Assembly: GCA_945901215.1 (NCBI GenBank)
Contig: CAMDKE010000026.1
Location: forward strand, 1 to 14,115
Direction: 5' to 3'
DNA length: 14,115 nt
Origin: Comamonas sp. lk
GTDB taxonomy: Bacteria > Pseudomonadota > Gammaproteobacteria > Burkholderiales > Burkholderiaceae_C
In this document: positions 6,386 to 14,115 of the stretch, in pieces
Layout of the letters: each line of letters begins with the position of its first letter
Position numbering within the stretch: position 1 is the first letter of the stretch
Notes under the pieces: generated by a model
Databases searched by the model: none
Seen by the model: the letters and a program-made list of their open reading frames with translations, nothing else
Told to the model about the DNA's origin: nothing
Translations under genes and position numbers: made by a program

Positions 6386-8644
6386 ATGAATTCAAACAAA
6401 CACTTTTGGAGCCGCTCGGGCGTTTCCGTTGCGGTAGCCACTATGTTGTGTCTGGGCGCTGCGTCTGCCAATGCCGTTTCCCTGGGGAAAATTCGGGTGC
6501 AGTCTGCCTTGGGCCAAAATCTGTTCGCGGAAATCGACATTGCTGACCTGAGCGACGACGAGGCCAAAGCGGTGAGCCCGACATTGGCATCACCAGCAGC
6601 ATTTGCCGGTATGGGACTTGAGTACAACGCCGCACTCAACGGGATGCAAGTATCCATGCTGCTGCGTCCCAATGGCAGCCGGTATCTTAAACTGGTGGGC
6701 AACCGCCCGCTCAATGAGCCCTTCGTTGACCTGGCAATAGAACTGAGCTGGGCCTCCGGACGCCTGGTACGGCCTTACCGGTTGTTGTTAGATCCGCCAA
6801 AAAACCCGGAAACTGCAAGCCCCTCACTTGCCGTCGCTCCAGCACCCGTCACCGCTGTGGCCAGTGAAAAAGTGGATATCGAAGTTAAAGACGCCCGTCC
6901 AAAAGTGAACAGTGCACCGACCCCCGGGACCGTCGCGCTGACACCGAGCACCGAACGCACTCCAGCGGTACAGGTAACGGCATTGCCAAAATCCGCTACC
7001 GATCTGGGACAAGAATCCCAAGGGCGCCAGCAAGTCGAAATTGCTTCGGGCCAAACGGCGGGCAATTTAGCGAAATCTCTAAAGCCCGCAGGAGCCACGG
7101 TTGAGCAGATGCTGCTGGCCATGCTCAATGCCAATCCTGACGCATTTATTCGAGGCAATGTCAATTTGATCCGGGCCGGGTCCATCATCACCATCCCGGA
7201 CGATGCGGCGGTGTCCAAGTTCAGCAGCTCGCAGGCACGCCAAATGGTTGCACAGCAAAACCAGTCGTTTCGCAGCGGCAATCGCTTTGCAGGAGGCGCG
7301 AAACCCAATGCTGGCACCGGCGACAAAAACGCGGCATCTCCTGCGGCCGCGGGTACGAACTCCACAGACGCCTTAAAGCTCAGCAAAGGCAGCGTGCAAG
7401 AGCAAGCCGAAAAAGAGCGCATGGAGCAAATCGCCCGGCAAAGGACCAAGGCAGACGCGGCTACGCAGGCGGCAGAGCTTTCGCGCAACATCGAAGAGCT
7501 CAACCAGTTGACGAAAGTGGCTGCTCAACCGGCAACGGTGGTCTCCACACCTGTCGCTGCAGCTCAAGAACCTGCAAAGCCCGACGCTTCGGCTGCGGTT
7601 GCGCAGGCCCAGGTCGGTAAAGGAGTTGTGCCCGCTGTAACCCAAAGCGCTGTGGTCGCTCCAACAGATGACACACTGAACGAACTTCTGCACAACCCCA
7701 GCCTTTTAGGTGGATTTTCGGCGGTAATTGCTGCACTAGGTGGGTTGCTGTGGTACCGCAAACGCAACGCCAATGGGTCTCTTGCCGCCGCAAACACGCG
7801 TGCGGTATCGGAATGGGGCAATGACTCAAGTTTCGCATTGACTGCGAGCGAAGGGCAGCAAGTTACGTCCGCCGAATTAACAGGCGCCGGCTCCAGCACT
7901 ATCGCTTACCCAGATACCCAACTCGATTTATCCAACGACCTAGATCCCGTGGCCGAAGCCGAGGTTTATCTGGCCTACGGGAAAGACTTGCCAGCCGAAG
8001 AAATTTTGAAAGAGGGCTTGCGCCAAACACCTAGCCGGGTGGCGATTTACATCAAGTTACTCAGCATATATGCCAAACGAGGTGACTCAGTTAGTTTTGA
8101 AGCCAGCGCAAACGAGGTTGCTAAATTGCTGGGTACCGAAGGTCACGAATGGGATCAGGTTAAGGCTCTTGGACGGGAATTGGACCCCAGCAACCCCCGA
8201 TACATGCTCCCCGCAGAGCCATCACCGGTGGCCAACACGCCTCTGGATACACAGAATTTTGTCCAGTCCATGTTTACCTTGGATGCGGCCAAATCTCCAG
8301 GACAGCCTGGCAAGGAGGCTTCTGGCAGCAACGTTCAACCTAGCGCTACTTTGCCCAGCTTCGAACTTTTGACCAGCACCCCCACAATGGCTCACGCCCC
8401 AAACCTGGCGAGTTCAACTTCCGCAAGGAGTGGTGTGGCCGCAACCCAATCTAAACGTGCGCCGTCGGGCGTGCAGATTACTGCCGAAGATGCCGAGCGG
8501 CTTGAAACCACTCTGGCATTGGCCGTGCAATTTATCGGTATTGGTGAAAAAGACGGGGCCCGCGCCTTGCTAGATGAAGTGATATCAAGCGGTGATGCAC
8601 TGCTCCAAAAAAGAGCCAAAAGTTTGCTCGCTGACCTAGCGTGA
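6386..8644 (+). CDS. fimV: FimV-family peptidoglycan-binding polar/pilus assembly protein
   Basis: FimV proteins act at the cell pole in type IV pilus assembly, secretion-system placement and twitching, spanning the inner membrane and binding peptidoglycan. In this 752-residue protein I see, in order: a signal peptide with cleavage near ANA-VS (about 30); the conserved FimV N-terminal domain (31-137, SLGKIRVQSALGQNLFAEI onward); a low-complexity Pro/Ala/Thr linker; a LysM-like segment (about 215-272) ending in IRAGSIITIP; a charged, probably coiled-coil stretch (335-378); a single membrane helix (about 439-457) followed by RKRN; a TPR-like cytoplasmic part (about 520-605); and the C-terminal FimV motif (about 703-752, ALAVQFIGIGEKDGARALLDEV). 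It is shorter than Pseudomonas FimV (about 919 residues), mainly in the linkers. The ATG at 6386 is preceded by AGGA about 9-12 nt upstream. The asd-fimV-truA order is common in proteobacteria. Confidence 0.93.
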   Translation: MNSNKHFWSRSGVSVAVATMLCLGAASANAVSLGKIRVQSALGQNLFAEIDIADLSDDEAKAVSPTLASPAAFAGMGLEYNAALNGMQVSMLLRPNGSRYLKLVGNRPLNEPFVDLAIELSWASGRLVRPYRLLLDPPKNPETASPSLAVAPAPVTAVASEKVDIEVKDARPKVNSAPTPGTVALTPSTERTPAVQVTALPKSATDLGQESQGRQQVEIASGQTAGNLAKSLKPAGATVEQMLLAMLNANPDAFIRGNVNLIRAGSIITIPDDAAVSKFSSSQARQMVAQQNQSFRSGNRFAGGAKPNAGTGDKNAASPAAAGTNSTDALKLSKGSVQEQAEKERMEQIARQRTKADAATQAAELSRNIEELNQLTKVAAQPATVVSTPVAAAQEPAKPDASAAVAQAQVGKGVVPAVTQSAVVAPTDDTLNELLHNPSLLGGFSAVIAALGGLLWYRKRNANGSLAAANTRAVSEWGNDSSFALTASEGQQVTSAELTGAGSSTIAYPDTQLDLSNDLDPVAEAEVYLAYGKDLPAEEILKEGLRQTPSRVAIYIKLLSIYAKRGDSVSFEASANEVAKLLGTEGHEWDQVKALGRELDPSNPRYMLPAEPSPVANTPLDTQNFVQSMFTLDAAKSPGQPGKEASGSNVQPSATLPSFELLTSTPTMAHAPNLASSTSARSGVAATQSKRAPSGVQITAEDAERLETTLALAVQFIGIGEKDGARALLDEVISSGDALLQKRAKSLLADLA

Positions 8645-8687
8645 TGGCTGGAGTTCACAAGCCACAAACCCGTAGGCTGGAACATGC

Positions 8688-9470
8688 ATGCGGATTGCGC
8701 TAGGCATTAGCTACTGTGGCCTAGCTTACCAAGGCTGGCAAAGCCAATTGTCTGGGCTGACCGTACAAGACAAACTTGAATCGGCCTTAAAAAGTTTTTC
8801 ACAACACCGCATCTCCACACTTTGCGCCGGTAGAACGGACGCTGGTGTGCACGCGCTGATGCAGGTGGTTCACTTTGACACCGAGGTCCAACGAAGCGAG
8901 CAATCGTGGCTGCGAGGCACTAATGCCAACCTACCGGGTGACATCGCTGTGGAATGGGCCATGGAAACGCCAACCGCGTTTCATTGCCGAGCCAGCGCGA
9001 CCTCGCGGCGCTATGCCTATGTGCTACGCGAATCCGATGTGAGGCCTACCGTGGACGCGGGTCGCGTGGGTTGGACTTACCGAAAGCTGGATCCGGGCGC
9101 GATCCAACGGGCAGCTCACTACCTATTGGGCGAGCATGACTTCAGTTCTTTTAGAGCTTCACAGTGCCAAGCCCAGTCGCCGGTCAAGCACCTGATGTCC
9201 CTTGACGTAACTCAGCGGGGCGCCTATTGGCGGTTTGAGTTCGAAGCCAACGCCTTTTTGCACCACATGATTCGTAACATCATGGGCTGTTTGGTTCGCA
9301 TCGGACAGGGTGCTGAATCGCCGCAATGGATTTTGGACGTGCTGCACGCACGCAATCGCGATGCCGCCGCGCCGACGTTTTCACCTGACGGTTTGTATTT
9401 TTTGGGGCCCCGCTACCCAACCCACTTTGGCATTCCAAAGAGCACACCTGCGTATGATTGGCTGCCATGA
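8688..9470 (+). CDS. truA: tRNA pseudouridine(38-40) synthase TruA
   Basis: TruA converts uridines 38-40 in the tRNA anticodon stem-loop to pseudouridine. The 260-residue protein has the family start RIALGISYCGLAYQGWQ (2-18) and the catalytic Asp51 in CAGRTDAGVHA. It also has RRYAYVL, then HDFSSFRASQCQAQSPVK, and the NAFLHHMIRNIMG motif that closes the active site. The ATG at 8688 gives the normal start. An overlapping ATG at 8684 is out of frame and soon meets a stop. No strong ribosome site is visible. The gene starts 43 nt after fimV, and its TGA overlaps the trpF ATG (ATGA), so translation of truA and trpF is probably coupled. Confidence 0.96.
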   Translation: MRIALGISYCGLAYQGWQSQLSGLTVQDKLESALKSFSQHRISTLCAGRTDAGVHALMQVVHFDTEVQRSEQSWLRGTNANLPGDIAVEWAMETPTAFHCRASATSRRYAYVLRESDVRPTVDAGRVGWTYRKLDPGAIQRAAHYLLGEHDFSSFRASQCQAQSPVKHLMSLDVTQRGAYWRFEFEANAFLHHMIRNIMGCLVRIGQGAESPQWILDVLHARNRDAAAPTFSPDGLYFLGPRYPTHFGIPKSTPAYDWLP

Positions 9471-10189
9471 GCAACCCGACCATGCATGCCGCACGCACCC
9501 GCATCAAACTGTGTGGAATGACGCGTGAGCAGGATGTGGACGCCGCCGTGGCCGCTGGCGCGGATGCCGTGGGGTTTGTGCTGTATGCGGCCAGCCCGCG
9601 CGGGGTCAGCATCGAGCGAGCGGCAGAGCTGGCGCGGCGTCTACCGCCATTTGTAGCGCCAGTTCTGCTTTTTGTGAACCACAGCGCCGCCGAAGTAGCC
9701 GCTGCATGCGCCCTGGTACCCCATTGCACGGCCCAATTCCATGGTGATGAGAGCCCGCAAGAATGCTTTGAAATGACGGGCGGGGGATTGCGCCCCTACC
9801 TGCGGGCGGCACGCATTCCCCTAGGGGCCGATGCTGCGGGTTTTGACCTTGTAAACTATGCTCACCATTACTCCAAGGCCCAAGCTATTTTGCTCGACGC
9901 ACACGTCGACGGATATGGCGGCGGCGGCAAGGCTTTCAATTGGTCACTTCTTCCTCCAAACGTCAACGCTCACCTCGTCTTGAGTGGTGGACTCGACTGT
10001 GCAAACGTGGGCGATGGCATCAATCAGCTGCGCCCGCGCTGTAAATCGCTGACTGTCGATGTGAGCTCGGGCATAGAAGCCGATGCACCAGGGGGCGGAA
10101 CCCTCAAGGGCATCAAAGACCCAGAAAAGATCAACCAGTTTGTCGCTGCGGTTCGCGCAGCGGACGAACGCCTTTCAAGAATGCCTTAA
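9467..10189 (+). CDS. trpF: Phosphoribosylanthranilate isomerase
   Basis: TrpF carries out the Amadori rearrangement of phosphoribosylanthranilate to CdRP, the third step from chorismate to tryptophan. The 240-residue (beta/alpha)8 protein shows the catalytic Cys16 in RIKLCGMTR and the acid Asp144 in ILLDAHVDGYGGGG. It also has phosphate-binding VLSGGLD (171-177) and DVSSGIEADAPGGGTLKGIKD (198-218). The start is the ATG in ATGA shared with the truA stop. An in-frame ATG at 9482 (MHAART) would remove five poorly conserved residues and cannot be excluded. The gene sits 5 nt before trpB, so trpF-trpB-trpA form one block. The other trp genes (trpE, trpG, trpD, trpC) are not in the window. Confidence 0.95.
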   Translation: MSNPTMHAARTRIKLCGMTREQDVDAAVAAGADAVGFVLYAASPRGVSIERAAELARRLPPFVAPVLLFVNHSAAEVAAACALVPHCTAQFHGDESPQECFEMTGGGLRPYLRAARIPLGADAAGFDLVNYAHHYSKAQAILLDAHVDGYGGGGKAFNWSLLPPNVNAHLVLSGGLDCANVGDGINQLRPRCKSLTVDVSSGIEADAPGGGTLKGIKDPEKINQFVAAVRAADERLSRMP

Positions 10190-10194
10190 TCACC

Positions 10195-11493
10195 ATGTTT
10201 TCCTATCAACAACCGGACCTCAAAGGCCACTTTGGCAAATACGGCGGCAGCTTTGTCTCCGAGACCCTGACGCACGCCATCAACAAGCTCAAAGATGCTT
10301 ACGCCAAGTACCAACACGACCCGGCCTTTGTGGCCGAGTTCAAGTCCGAATTGGCCCACTTTGTGGGCCGCCCCTCGCCCATCTACCACGCCGACCGCAT
10401 GAGCCGTGAGATGGGAGGCGCGCAGATTTACCTCAAACGTGAAGACCTGAACCACACGGGAGCTCACAAAATCAACAATACCATTGGCCAGGCTATGCTG
10501 GCCAAGCGTATGGGTAAACCGCGTGTTATTGCCGAAACCGGCGCGGGTCAGCACGGCGTGGCAACTGCCACCATTTGCGCCCGCTACGGCCTGGAATGCG
10601 TGGTCTACATGGGCAGCGAAGACGTCAAGCGCCAAAGCCCCAACGTCTACCGCATGAAGCTTCTGGGTGCCACCGTAGTGCCGGTCACCAGCGGCAGCCG
10701 CACACTGAAAGATGCCCTGAACGAAGCCATGCGCGATTGGGTGGCCAATGTGGACAACACCTTCTACATCATCGGCACGGTGGCAGGCCCCCACCCCTAT
10801 CCCATGATGGTGCGCGACTTCCAAAGCATCATCGGCACCGAATGCATCGCCCAAATGCCCGACATGCTGGCCCGCCAACACGCCGCCAGCACCCAGCCTG
10901 ACGCAGTCATTGCCTGCGTGGGCGGCGGCAGCAACGCCATGGGTATTTTTTACCCCTACATCCCGTTCGAGAACACCCAGCTCATCGGCGTGGAAGCGGC
11001 GGGCGAAGGCCTGGACAGCGGCAAGCATTCGGCCTCCATCCAGCGCGGTAGCGCAGGTGTGTTGCACGGCAACCGCACCTATGTGTTGCAAGATGACAAT
11101 GGCCAAGTCACCGAGACGCACAGCATCAGCGCGGGTCTGGACTACCCGGGTGTCGGCCCCGAGCACGCTTTTTTGAGCGATATAGGCCGCGCGAAGTACG
11201 TGGGTGTGACCGACAAAGAGGCGTTAGCCGCCTTCCATTACCTGTGCCGCACCGAGGGCATCATCCCCGCCCTGGAATCCAGCCACGCCGTGGCCTACGC
11301 CATGCTATTGGCCAAGACCATGCGCCCGGACCAGTCCATATTGGTCAACCTATCGGGCCGCGGTGACAAGGACATTGGCACGGTGGCTGACCTGAGCAAC
11401 GGTGACTTCTACTGCCGTCCAAGCTGCCAGGGCCAGGGAGTTAAGGGCGGTGAGCAACCCATCACCTTGGTCAAATCAGGGATAGCAGCATGA
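10195..11493 (+). CDS. trpB: Tryptophan synthase, beta subunit
   Basis: TrpB condenses indole with serine to tryptophan using pyridoxal phosphate, in an alpha2beta2 complex with TrpA. The 432 residues include the N-terminal GHFGKYGGSFVSETL (11-25), the PLP lysine Lys92 in NHTGAHKINN, the catalytic Glu114 in IAETGAGQHG, and the GGGSNAMG phosphate cup after VIACVG. Near the C-terminus are ESSHAVAYA and LSGRGDKD. This is the ordinary TrpB1 type. The ATG lies only 5 nt after the trpF stop and has no purine-rich ribosome site, so initiation probably depends on coupling to trpF. The stop overlaps the trpA start (ATGA), which matches the equal amounts of the two subunits needed. Confidence 0.98.
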   Translation: MFSYQQPDLKGHFGKYGGSFVSETLTHAINKLKDAYAKYQHDPAFVAEFKSELAHFVGRPSPIYHADRMSREMGGAQIYLKREDLNHTGAHKINNTIGQAMLAKRMGKPRVIAETGAGQHGVATATICARYGLECVVYMGSEDVKRQSPNVYRMKLLGATVVPVTSGSRTLKDALNEAMRDWVANVDNTFYIIGTVAGPHPYPMMVRDFQSIIGTECIAQMPDMLARQHAASTQPDAVIACVGGGSNAMGIFYPYIPFENTQLIGVEAAGEGLDSGKHSASIQRGSAGVLHGNRTYVLQDDNGQVTETHSISAGLDYPGVGPEHAFLSDIGRAKYVGVTDKEALAAFHYLCRTEGIIPALESSHAVAYAMLLAKTMRPDQSILVNLSGRGDKDIGTVADLSNGDFYCRPSCQGQGVKGGEQPITLVKSGIAA

Positions 11494-12311
11494 GCCGAAT
11501 TGACGCTACCTTTGCCGCGCTCAAGACTCAAGGACGCAAGGCCCTGATTCCGTTCGTAACCGCCGGCTACCCGTACGCCGATGTCACCCCAGAGCTGATG
11601 CACGCCATGGTTGCGGGCGGCGCTGATGTGATCGAACTTGGCGTGCCGTTTTCCGACCCCAGCGCCGATGGCCCGGTGATCCAGAAAGCCGGGGATCTGG
11701 CGCTGTCGTTCGGCATTGGTCTGGTGCAGGTGTTAGCCATGGTGCGTGAGTTTCGCCAGACCAACAGCCAGACTCCTGTGGTTCTGATGGGCTACGCCAA
11801 CCCGGTGGAACGCTACGATCAAAAACACGCCAGCGCCGGTGTGTCTAGCCCGTTTGTGCAAGACGCGGCGCGGGCCGGGGTGGACGGCGTGCTGATCGTC
11901 GACTACCCGCCCGAAGAGTGCGAGGCCTTTGCTGCCGACTTGCGCGCGCACCAGATGGACCTCATCTTTTTGCTCGCCCCCACCAGCACCGATGCGCGCA
12001 TGGCCCAGGTAGCCCGCGTAGCCTCGGGCTATGTGTATTACGTATCGCTCAAGGGCGTGACGGGCGCGGGCACGCTCGACACAGACGCCGTGGCGACCAT
12101 GCTGCCACGAATTCGCCAGCACATCCAAACGCCCGTGGGAGTGGGCTTTGGCATCCGCGACGGCGCCACTGCCAAAACGATTTCCCAGGTGGCCGATGCC
12201 GTGGTCATCGGCAGCAAAATCATCCAGTTGATCGAAAATGAGGACCGCGCGCAGGTAGCGACCACCGCGCAGGCGTTTTTGCACAGCGTGCGACTAGCAA
12301 TGGATGCCTGA
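11490..12311 (+). CDS. trpA: Tryptophan synthase, alpha subunit
   Basis: TrpA cleaves indole-3-glycerol phosphate to indole and glyceraldehyde 3-phosphate and channels indole to TrpB. The 273-residue barrel has the two catalytic acids Glu49 and Asp60 in DVIELGVPFSDPSADGP (46-62). It also has the LMGYANPVE loop, VDGVLIVDYPPEE, the YYVSLKGVTGAG loop that closes over substrate, and the phosphate-binding GVGFGIRDG. The start is fixed by the 4-nt ATGA overlap with trpB. The 53-nt gap to accD holds no terminator that I can see, so read-through into accD is likely. Confidence 0.98.
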   Translation: MSRIDATFAALKTQGRKALIPFVTAGYPYADVTPELMHAMVAGGADVIELGVPFSDPSADGPVIQKAGDLALSFGIGLVQVLAMVREFRQTNSQTPVVLMGYANPVERYDQKHASAGVSSPFVQDAARAGVDGVLIVDYPPEECEAFAADLRAHQMDLIFLLAPTSTDARMAQVARVASGYVYYVSLKGVTGAGTLDTDAVATMLPRIRQHIQTPVGVGFGIRDGATAKTISQVADAVVIGSKIIQLIENEDRAQVATTAQAFLHSVRLAMDA

Positions 12312-12364
12312 GTCTTGGCGGACTGAGCTTAGCAACCAACATCTCAACCCCAAAGAGGCACCCC

Positions 12365-13237
12365 ATGAGTTGGCTTGAAAAACTGCTCCCCCCGAAAATA
12401 CAGCAAACCGACCCGGCCGACCGCCGCTCGGTACCCGAGGGCTTGTGGATCAAGTGTCCAAGTTGCGAAACCGTGCTCTACAAGGCCGACCTGGAGCAAA
12501 ACCAGAAGGTCTGTCCCACCTGCAGCCACCACCACCGCATCGGTGCGCGCGCGCGCCTGAATGTATTTTTGGACAATGAAGGGCGGTTTGAGATTGGGCA
12601 AGAGGTTCTTCCAGTGGATGCACTGAAGTTCAAAGACAGCCGCAAATACCCCGAGCGACTCAAAGAGGCCCTGGAAAACACCGGCGAGACGGACGCGCTA
12701 GTCGTCATGGGAGGATCGGTGCATGGCATCGGCTTGGTCGCGGCCTGTTTTGAATTCGAGTTCATGGGCGGCAGCATGGGTTCGGTGGTGGGAGAACGGT
12801 TTGTGCGCGGTGTGGAGGCGGCAATCGAACAAAAAGTACCTTTTTTGTGCTTTACCGCCACCGGCGGCGCACGTATGCAAGAGGGATTGCTCAGCCTGAT
12901 GCAAATGGCCAAAACAAATGCGGCCTTGACCCGTCTGGCCAAAAAAGGCCTGCCTTACATCAGCGTTCTAACCGACCCCACCATGGGCGGCGTGAGTGCT
13001 GGTTTTGCCTTTTTGGGCGATGTGGTCATTGCCGAGCCCAAGGCATTAATCGGCTTTGCAGGGCCGCGTGTGATTGAGTCGACGGTGCGGGTTACCTTGC
13101 CAGAGGGTTTTCAACGCGCCGAGTTCTTGCAGACCAAGGGCGCCATCGACTTCATCTGTGACCGTCGGGAGCTGCGCAAAACGGTGGCGGAAACGCTGGC
13201 CATGTTGCAGCGTCAGCCCACCGATGCGGTGCTATGA
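12365..13237 (+). CDS. accD: Acetyl-CoA carboxylase carboxyltransferase, beta subunit
   Basis: AccD, with AccA, transfers CO2 from carboxybiotin on AccB to acetyl-CoA, giving malonyl-CoA for fatty acid synthesis. The 290-residue protein starts with MSWLEKLLPP and carries the four-cysteine zinc ribbon Cys31, Cys34, Cys50, Cys53. This is followed by the crotonase-fold carboxyltransferase domain with ATGGARMQEGLLSLMQMAK (165-183), DPTMGGVSAGFAFLGD (204-219) and AGPRVIEST (232-240). AGAGG lies about 6 nt before the ATG. It follows trpA, a common order in Burkholderiales. In many relatives folC comes next on the same strand; here the next gene is convergent and starts its stop codon 3 nt away. Confidence 0.97.
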   Translation: MSWLEKLLPPKIQQTDPADRRSVPEGLWIKCPSCETVLYKADLEQNQKVCPTCSHHHRIGARARLNVFLDNEGRFEIGQEVLPVDALKFKDSRKYPERLKEALENTGETDALVVMGGSVHGIGLVAACFEFEFMGGSMGSVVGERFVRGVEAAIEQKVPFLCFTATGGARMQEGLLSLMQMAKTNAALTRLAKKGLPYISVLTDPTMGGVSAGFAFLGDVVIAEPKALIGFAGPRVIESTVRVTLPEGFQRAEFLQTKGAIDFICDRRELRKTVAETLAMLQRQPTDAVL

Positions 13238-13240
13238 AAC

Positions 13241-13810
13241 TCAAGCCACGGCCATTAAGGCCATACTTTGTAGTCCGCCAGTGAGTAACGAGACGACCTG
13301 AAGCAGTAGCAAGAGGGCCAGCGGAGATAAATCTACTCCACCCAGCAAAGGCAGATGGCGGCGGATGGGCGACAACAAGGGTGCGACCAGACGGTCCAAC
13401 AAATCCGACACCGGTGAACGCGCCTGCACCCAGGACAGCAGGGCGTAAATTATCACCAACCCGGTCAGACCAGAAACGGCCACGCGAAGCAGTCCGAACA
13501 GGGCCAATACGGCCACCACACCAAGACCCTGCGTAGCGCCTTGGAGCAGCCACAGCAACAGGTATTGCACCAATTGCAAGAGCAAAGCGGCAAACAAACT
13601 GGCCAGATCAAAACTTGCCAACTGGGGCAAAACGCGGCGCAAGGGCAACACCAGCCAGTCCGTTAGAGCAAACAAAAAAGGGCCCAAGGGGTTGCCCGTG
13701 CGCGCGGACATCGGGATGCGCTGCTGTTGCATGTACAAACGCAGCAAGCAAGCGCCGCAGAGCAAGCCGGCGGCAACATCCAGTACAAGCGAAACAATTT
13801 GGTAGAGCAT
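13241..13810 (-). CDS. YggT-family integral membrane protein, two-repeat form
   Basis: The YggT/YlmG family are small inner-membrane proteins of poorly known function, linked by context and some experiments to cell division, osmotic stress and membrane biogenesis. This 189-residue protein holds two copies of the repeat. Each has a hydrophobic helix, a Pro-(Leu/Ile)-Arg-Arg-x-Leu-Pro motif (PLRRVLP at 56-62, PIRRHLP at 148-154), an Asp-Leu (DLASL at 68-72, DLSPL at 160-164) and a Leu-rich helix ending in LLQ. About four to six membrane segments are likely (near 3-25, 43-55, 66-90, 96-127, 161-178). The ATG has no clear ribosome site on the minus strand, but no other upstream start is in frame. 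It converges on accD with a 3-nt gap and diverges from lysS. Confidence 0.88.
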   Translation of the reverse strand: MLYQIVSLVLDVAAGLLCGACLLRLYMQQQRIPMSARTGNPLGPFLFALTDWLVLPLRRVLPQLASFDLASLFAALLLQLVQYLLLWLLQGATQGLGVVAVLALFGLLRVAVSGLTGLVIIYALLSWVQARSPVSDLLDRLVAPLLSPIRRHLPLLGGVDLSPLALLLLLQVVSLLTGGLQSMALMAVA

Positions 13811-13878
13811 GGGTAGGCGGATGCGGTCCGAGGGTTGAAATGCGGCGGGCGACCAGCGGTACCGGGCAGCCAGCGACT

Positions 13879-13905
13879 ATCATAGCTTTAGCGACCTCTT
13901 AGAAT
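13879..13905. promoter_or_regulatory. Candidate divergent promoter pair between yggT and lysS
   Basis: On the plus strand TAGAAT at 13900-13905 matches five of six -10 bases, with CTATCA at 13877-13882 as a poor -35 at 17-nt spacing. On the minus strand TATGAT (complement of 13879-13884) also matches five of six -10 bases. The minus -10 overlaps the plus -35, so the two polymerases could compete. Leaders would be about 65-70 nt on each side. The rest of the 169-nt gap shows no ORF of note. Confidence 0.35.
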
Positions 13906-13940
13906 GGGAGGCTGCGCCTTTTGTCCACGCTGTTTTATCA

Positions 13941-13959
13941 GGGTGTGCGCACGGCACCC
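13941..13959 (+). other. Hairpin in the predicted lysS 5' leader
   Basis: GGGTG (13941-13945) can pair with CACCC (13955-13959) over a 9-nt loop. The same stretch contains the 8-nt palindrome GTGCGCAC, starting at 13944 if one base slips, so two folds compete. The hairpin lies about 20 nt before the lysS ATG. There is no purine-rich ribosome site between hairpin and ATG. Confidence 0.25.
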
Positions 13960-13979
13960 CCTACCCGCATTCAAACTCC

Positions 13980-14115
13980 ATGGCTGACGCTACCTCCACC
14001 TCCCCCACCCCGCCCGACGAAAACCAGCTGATCCACGAGCGCCGGGAAAAACTCAAGGTTTTGCGCGAACGCCAGGCCGATGGCCTGGGTGTGGCGTTTC
14101 CCAACGACTTCCAAC
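13980..14115 (+). CDS. lysS: Lysyl-tRNA synthetase, class II (5' part only)
   Basis: Only the first 45 codons are in the window; the gene runs off the end. After a Ser/Thr/Pro-rich tail (MADATSTSPTPPDEN) comes NQLIHERREKLKVLRERQ and then GLGVAFPNDF. This is the usual N-terminal helix of bacterial class II LysRS leading into the OB-fold anticodon-binding domain. The enzyme charges tRNA-Lys with lysine. The ATG at 13980 is the only good start, though no Shine-Dalgarno site precedes it. No catalytic motif is visible because of the truncation, so the name rests on this N-terminal pattern. Confidence 0.85.
   Translation, partial: MADATSTSPTPPDENQLIHERREKLKVLRERQADGLGVAFPNDFQ

Noticed and set aside
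10186..11166. 326-codon open frame on the minus strand opposite trpB
   Set aside because: It is again a codon-bias shadow of a certain gene, without a ribosome site or family features.
13152..13553. 133-codon minus-strand frame overlapping the accD end and yggT
   Set aside because: It overlaps two well-supported genes, is rich in Arg/Gly/Ser/Trp as expected from out-of-frame GC-rich DNA, and shows no family motif.

Overview
The window looks like the chromosomal core of a betaproteobacterium in the order Burkholderiales, most likely a Comamonadaceae member related to Rhodoferax or Polaromonas. This rests on the gene order (sdhE-gltA-leuCDB-asd-fimV-truA-trpF-trpB-trpA-accD, then lysS), the high GC content, and protein N-termini that look familiar from that family. 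The genus is an inference; no 16S rRNA or other marker is present. I see no mobile element, CRISPR array, tRNA or rRNA gene, and no broken gene. Coding density is high, and no gene-free gap reaches 300 bases.

Layout. 1-1524: the 3' end of sdhE (a flavinylation factor for succinate dehydrogenase), then citrate synthase gltA, ending in a clear intrinsic terminator. 1574-4765: leuC, leuD and leuB, the isopropylmalate isomerase and dehydrogenase genes of leucine synthesis. 4766-5056: a 291-base gap with a -10 box, a small ORF whose end is rich in Thr and Lys codons, and overlapping, mutually exclusive hairpins, placed directly before asd. 5057-6187: asd, the branch-point enzyme for Lys, Thr and Met synthesis. 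6386-8644: fimV, a large peptidoglycan-binding polar and pilus assembly protein. 8688-13237: truA, trpF, trpB, trpA and accD, tightly packed on one strand with ATGA stop/start overlaps at truA/trpF and trpB/trpA. 13241-13810: a two-repeat YggT membrane protein on the minus strand, converging on accD. 13980-end: the start of lysS, divergent from yggT.

How the genes work together. Most products are housekeeping: TCA cycle entry, leucine, aspartate-family amino acids, the last steps of tryptophan, fatty acid synthesis (AccD), tRNA pseudouridylation and lysine charging. The part most worth a second look is the asd leader. A 33-codon ORF ends in Thr-Thr-Lys-Thr-Thr-Thr-Thr-Lys-Gly-stop, and a 10-bp stem starts 8 nt after its stop codon. 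That stem excludes a later stem followed by a short T run. This is the geometry of ribosome-mediated attenuation, and Thr and Lys are both end products made downstream of Asd. The claim is inferred from sequence alone. The weak terminator-like stem is its main weakness.
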